From assembly GCA_003417655.1 (NCBI GenBank), contig QVMW01000021.1:1-50940 (forward strand): 50,940 bases of DNA. Reading direction: 5' to 3'. The notes under the pieces were generated by a model. The model was not told the DNA's origin, ran no database searches, and saw only the letters and a list, made by a program, of their open reading frames with translations. How positions within the stretch are numbered: position 1 is the stretch's first letter; every line of letters starts with the position of its first letter. Position numbers and translations under genes: made by a program. This stretch comes from Rhodobacteraceae bacterium 63075 (GTDB lineage Bacteria > Pseudomonadota > Alphaproteobacteria > Rhodobacterales > Rhodobacteraceae). This document shows, one piece after another, positions 50,918 to 50,940 of the stretch.

Positions 50918-50940
50918 CCAGGGTCCGTGGACATCCATGA

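Overview
The window is GC-rich (mid-60s percent by eye) DNA with the gene content of an alphaproteobacterium of the Rhodobacterales (Rhodobacteraceae/Roseobacteraceae). Markers for this are a propionyl-CoA carboxylase cluster with a PccR-type ScfR regulator, a choXWV/betICA choline cluster, a porin, and many tiny lipoproteins. No rRNA, tRNA, CRISPR array or intact insertion sequence was recognised.

Layout. 0.2-4.3 kb: polyphosphate kinase and exopolyphosphatase on the plus strand. 4.3-7.6 kb: a compact minus-strand run of a small exported protein, an EEP-family phosphatase/nuclease, a TerB-DnaJ protein, an acetyltransferase and a VOC protein. 7.7-10.4 kb: an exported acidic beta-helix repeat protein and a porin with a strong terminator. 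10.9-23.2 kb: the propionate module, mcm, pccA and pccB with small lipoproteins and hypothetical genes between them. It faces a Bcr/CflA exporter and pccR across a promoter rich in TTTGCAAA-like sites. 23.2-25.1 kb: a hydrolase, a YdcH-like protein and an exported thermonuclease-like protein. 25.2-32.0 kb: choline-O-sulfate and choline uptake and oxidation (betI-betC-betA divergent from choXWV, with a near-ideal BetI operator). No betB is present. 32.2-33.8 kb: two exporters.

33.8-39.5 kb is a less orderly accessory segment. A class-III aminotransferase and a DMGDH-like flavoprotein are intact. A Rieske oxygenase alpha subunit has lost its 5' end exactly at the flavoprotein start codon, and an enolase-superfamily gene survives only as its last ~57 codons. 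The segment is bounded by non-coding, decayed-looking DNA. 39.5-45.1 kb holds a second accessory unit: a Spy-like periplasmic protein divergent from a Crp/Fnr regulator, an internally deleted ynfA, and a four-gene operon (sterol desaturase-like protein, MFS transporter, DsrE-like protein, rhodanese-nucleoside phosphorylase fusion). The operon is divergent from its likely regulator, an ArsR-rhodanese fusion. This sulfur-flavoured unit is the best candidate here for an undescribed system. 45.3-50.7 kb returns to conserved genes: yebC, two SLC13 transporters and a YmdB-type phosphodiesterase.

Three families of structured intergenic repeats occur: AT-rich 9-11-bp-arm hairpins placed just after stop codons; a GAGGGGGC/GCCCCCTC hairpin; and a hairpin whose loop carries a four-tract G-run (GGGTGGGTGGGCGGG) and whose arms differ between the two copies while staying complementary.
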